Positions 5,859-7,178 of a stretch of DNA of 7,178 nucleotides are shown here, one piece after another. The first letter of the stretch is position 1. Each line of letters opens with the position of its first letter. The notes beneath the pieces were generated by a model that saw nothing but the letters and a program-made list of their open reading frames with translations, did no database searches and was not told the origin of the DNA. The DNA lies in the NCBI RefSeq assembly GCF_003471585.1, contig NZ_QRJO01000027.1, forward strand, positions 1-7,178. The letters are read 5' to 3'. The position numbers and the translations under genes were made by a program. Source of the stretch: Collinsella sp. AM18-10. Lineage in GTDB: Bacteria; Actinomycetota; Coriobacteriia; Coriobacteriales; Coriobacteriaceae.

Positions 5859-5892
5859 GTCTCCCATTTCTTGGGCATGAGAAATGGGAGAC
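5859..5892. repeat. Perfect 13-bp stem hairpin upstream of the recombinase
   Basis: GTCTCCCATTTCT at 5859-5871 pairs perfectly with AGAAATGGGAGAC at 5880-5892 around an eight-base loop. It lies 39 bp before the recombinase start. On the plus strand it is followed by CTTCTTTA, a weak terminator-like tract. Its right arm also contains the GGGAG that would serve the small ORF at 5900. It could be a plus-strand terminator, an operator or a translation-controlling stem. Confidence 0.6.
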
Positions 5893-5899
5893 CTTCTTT

Positions 5900-5998
5900 A
5901 TGCACGTTGATTTGAGGGTGAAGCAAATGGCGACGGTAATCGCTCTTCTGGCCACGCTCGCACTTGTTGCTCAACAAATGGGGGAGCTAGTGGAGTAA
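5900..5998 (+). CDS. Possible 32-aa small hydrophobic peptide
   Basis: A short ORF starts at 5900 (MHVDLRVKQ) and contains a hydrophobic run, MATVIALLATLALVAQQ, before the end MGELVE and TAA. GGGAG lies about nine bases before the first ATG but inside the stem of the preceding hairpin. An internal ATG at 5927 has GAGGG eight bases upstream and would give a 23-residue peptide that is almost all hydrophobic. It could be a small membrane peptide, possibly toxin-like, or a non-coding stretch. No family is recognised. Confidence 0.3.
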   Translation: MHVDLRVKQMATVIALLATLALVAQQMGELVE

Positions 5999-6174
5999 GT
6001 TAATACATGTCGACGGCTAAACGGGGTTTGCCCGCAGCGGGTGGGTTCTCAAAATGGTGCTTATGAATGCTCTGCATGGGGCGCCATAAGCCCTGCTGTC
6101 GGGTATGCTTGTCTATGTTGACGTAACTACGCTTGGTCGGGTTTTAATCGACTCGGATTGGATGGGATAGAGAT
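5999..6174 (+). other. Intergenic leader before the PglX C-terminal gene
   Basis: No gene is seen in these 176 bases. There is a GC-rich patch with CCCGCAGCGGG at 6032-6042 and a possible ten-codon ORF from 6055, neither convincing. In the frame of the downstream gene a TAA lies at 6145-6147, so it is not fused to anything upstream. The promoter candidate is listed separately. Confidence 0.5.
6118..6148 (+). promoter_or_regulatory. Candidate promoter of the PglX C-terminal gene
   Basis: TTGACG at 6118-6123 and TTTAAT at 6143-6148 resemble sigma-70 -35 and -10 boxes with a 19-base spacer, slightly longer than ideal. Transcription would start about 20 bases before the ATG at 6175. This would let the gene be expressed without an upstream pglX. 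It is only a consensus match. Confidence 0.35.
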
Positions 6175-7143
6175 ATGGCAACGTTGCTCGCCGATAAATA
6201 CGAGGCTCGCAAGGCCGAGGTCAATGCTCGCTTTGAGCAGCTTCGCGCTAACGAGGAGGAGCTCAACCGAATCTTTGCCAAGATCTACAACATGGAGGGC
6301 GAGGTGCCCATCGAGGTCGAGGATAAGTATGTCTCGGTGGCGCGCATCTTCGATACCGTCGACGAGATCCCCGAGAGTTACAAGGGCAACAAGTATGTGC
6401 GCACCAAGCGCGACGAGATTACCTCGCTTATAAGCTATGCCGTGGGCTGCATGTTTGGCCGTTATTCGCTGGACGTGGACGGTCTGGTCTTGGCCGATCA
6501 GGGTGCCACGGTCAACGACTATCTGGCCAAGATGCCCGACCCCGATCACGTGACCTTTATGCCCGACGGCGACAACGTGCTGCCCATTACCGATGACGAG
6601 TACTTTGACGACGACATCGTGCGTTACTTTATCGACTTTGTGCGTACCGTGTACGGCGAGGAGACGCTCGAGCAGAACCTGGCCTTTATTGCCGAGGCGC
6701 TCGGCGGCAAGGGCACTTCGCGCGAGGTCATCCGCACCTACTTTTTGAAGGACTTCTTTAAGGACCACTGCCAGACCTACAAGAAACGTCCCATCTACTG
6801 GCTGTTCGACTCGGGTAAAAAGAACGGCTTTATGGCTCTGGTGTACATGCACCGCTACACGCCCGATTTGCTGGCGCGCATTCGCACCGACTACGTGCAC
6901 GAGCAGCAGGAGCGCTATCGTTCGCAGATCGCCGACGCCGAGGACGCGCTGGCCACGGCCGAGCGCGGCGAGAAGGTCGCGCTGACCAAGCGCATCAAAA
7001 AGCTCAAGGATCAGCTGACCGAGACCGTTGCCTACGAGGAAAAGCTGCATCACCTGGCCGACCAGATGATCAAGATCGACCTGGATGACGGCGTCAAGGT
7101 CAACTATGCCAAGTTCCAGGATGTGCTAGCAAAGATAAAATAA
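6175..7143 (+). CDS. pglX: Free-standing C-terminal region of BREX PglX
   Basis: This encodes 322 residues that match only the part of BREX type 1 PglX lying after the target-recognition region. Recognisable blocks in order are NEEELNRIF (26-34), ESYKGNKYVRTKRDE (67-81), SYAVGCMFGRYSLD (87-100), PITDDEYFDDDIV (137-149), YGEETLEQNL (160-169), KRPIYWLFDSGKKNGF (204-219) and DLDDGVKVNYAKFQ (302-315). Residues about 240-295 are charged and probably coiled-coil. The catalytic and TRD parts are missing. Homology begins at about residue 4, just where TRD-b and TRD-c end in RHPLI, so together they would make up the normal C-terminal half. Stop codons just upstream make the ATG at 6175 the only start; its ribosome-binding site (GGGATAGAG) is weak. 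Its high GC and even codon use suggest a maintained gene. It ends on the edge repeat, which supplies the TAA. It may be a split-PglX subunit (inference) or a gene broken by rearrangement. Confidence 0.85.
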   Translation: MATLLADKYEARKAEVNARFEQLRANEEELNRIFAKIYNMEGEVPIEVEDKYVSVARIFDTVDEIPESYKGNKYVRTKRDEITSLISYAVGCMFGRYSLDVDGLVLADQGATVNDYLAKMPDPDHVTFMPDGDNVLPITDDEYFDDDIVRYFIDFVRTVYGEETLEQNLAFIAEALGGKGTSREVIRTYFLKDFFKDHCQTYKKRPIYWLFDSGKKNGFMALVYMHRYTPDLLARIRTDYVHEQQERYRSQIADAEDALATAERGEKVALTKRIKKLKDQLTETVAYEEKLHHLADQMIKIDLDDGVKVNYAKFQDVLAKIK

Positions 7144-7177
7144 GGCTCTGTTAGACCAGGATTGACATACATGTGTC
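7141..7177 (-). repeat. Window-edge 37-bp inverted repeat, right copy (possible IS end)
   Basis: This is the exact reverse complement of 1-37. It begins with the TAA stop of the PglX C-terminal gene and runs GGCTCTGTTAGACCAGG to the window end. An insertion sequence, if present, would begin at 7144 and extend to the right. The eight bases before it (TAAAATAA) and the eight after the left copy (TTAAATAT) are both AT-rich but not identical, so no clear target duplication is seen. Confidence 0.7.
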
Positions 7178-7178
7178 C

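Larger units (their letters stand above)
5849..6023 (+). repeat. CGGCTAAAC direct repeat flanking the small ORF
   Basis: CGGCTAAAC occurs at 5849-5857 and again at 6015-6023, bracketing the hairpin and the small hydrophobic ORF. Nine bases is short and could be chance. If real, it could mark the ends of a small insertion or be regulatory sites for the divergent genes. Confidence 0.25.

Noticed and set aside
6127..7053. Long minus-strand open frame of 308 codons opposite the PglX C-terminal gene
   Set aside because: The plus-strand frame has clear PglX motifs. The minus frame is a leucine/valine/histidine-rich shadow produced by GC-rich codons and has no ribosome-binding site.
1..7178. The whole window as a single transposon with 37-bp terminal inverted repeats
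   Set aside because: The GGCTCT ends point outward, so an IS would lie outside each edge. The window contains no transposase, and the repeats truncate or abut genes as IS insertions would.

Overview
The window is an accessory phage-defence region. It is built from pieces of one gene, pglX, the adenine-specific DNA methyltransferase of type 1 BREX systems, together with a tyrosine recombinase. Codon use in the GC-rich genes (GAG, GCC, CTG, CGC) and the family mix would fit a gut actinobacterium such as a Coriobacteriia/Collinsella-like organism, but this is a low-confidence guess. No ribosomal, tRNA or housekeeping gene is present. The catalytic N-terminal part of PglX (the NPPY-type motif) and brxA, brxB, brxC, pglZ and brxL are not in the window, so a working BREX locus would have to lie elsewhere.

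Layout, left to right. (1) A 37-bp repeat at the left edge, repeated in perfect inverted orientation at the right edge. (2) TRD-a, a truncated PglX target-recognition region on the minus strand (24-368). (3) A minus-strand regulator with AlbA_2, GHKL-ATPase and winged-HTH regions (385-1893), with an array of TGAG-type motifs upstream. (4) TRD-b on the plus strand (to 2808). (5) A gene-poor stretch (2809-3163) with a decayed pglX 5' end on the minus strand, hairpins and a possible terminator. (6) An unrecognised 188-aa gene on the minus strand (3164-3730). (7) TRD-c on the minus strand (3753 to about 4685). (8) A complete tyrosine recombinase on the minus strand (4789-5820). (9) An intergenic region with a strong hairpin, a small hydrophobic ORF and a possible promoter. 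(10) A plus-strand gene for the C-terminal region of PglX (6175-7143).

How it may work (inference). The three TRD segments start at the same 24-bp sequence, which encodes LEALADP. TRD-b and TRD-c face each other across about 2.5 kb, so recombination between their copies would swap the TRD joined to the upstream pglX sequence while keeping the reading frame. TRD-b and TRD-c both stop right after an (F)LRHPLI/FKRHPLI ending, and the part of PglX that normally follows is a separate ORF with its own ATG. This suggests a split PglX: a catalytic half with exchangeable TRDs, and a constant C-terminal half supplied in trans. The recombinase is the obvious candidate for the switching enzyme. TRD-a is broken at the window-edge repeat, which looks like an insertion-sequence end or an assembly break inside one.
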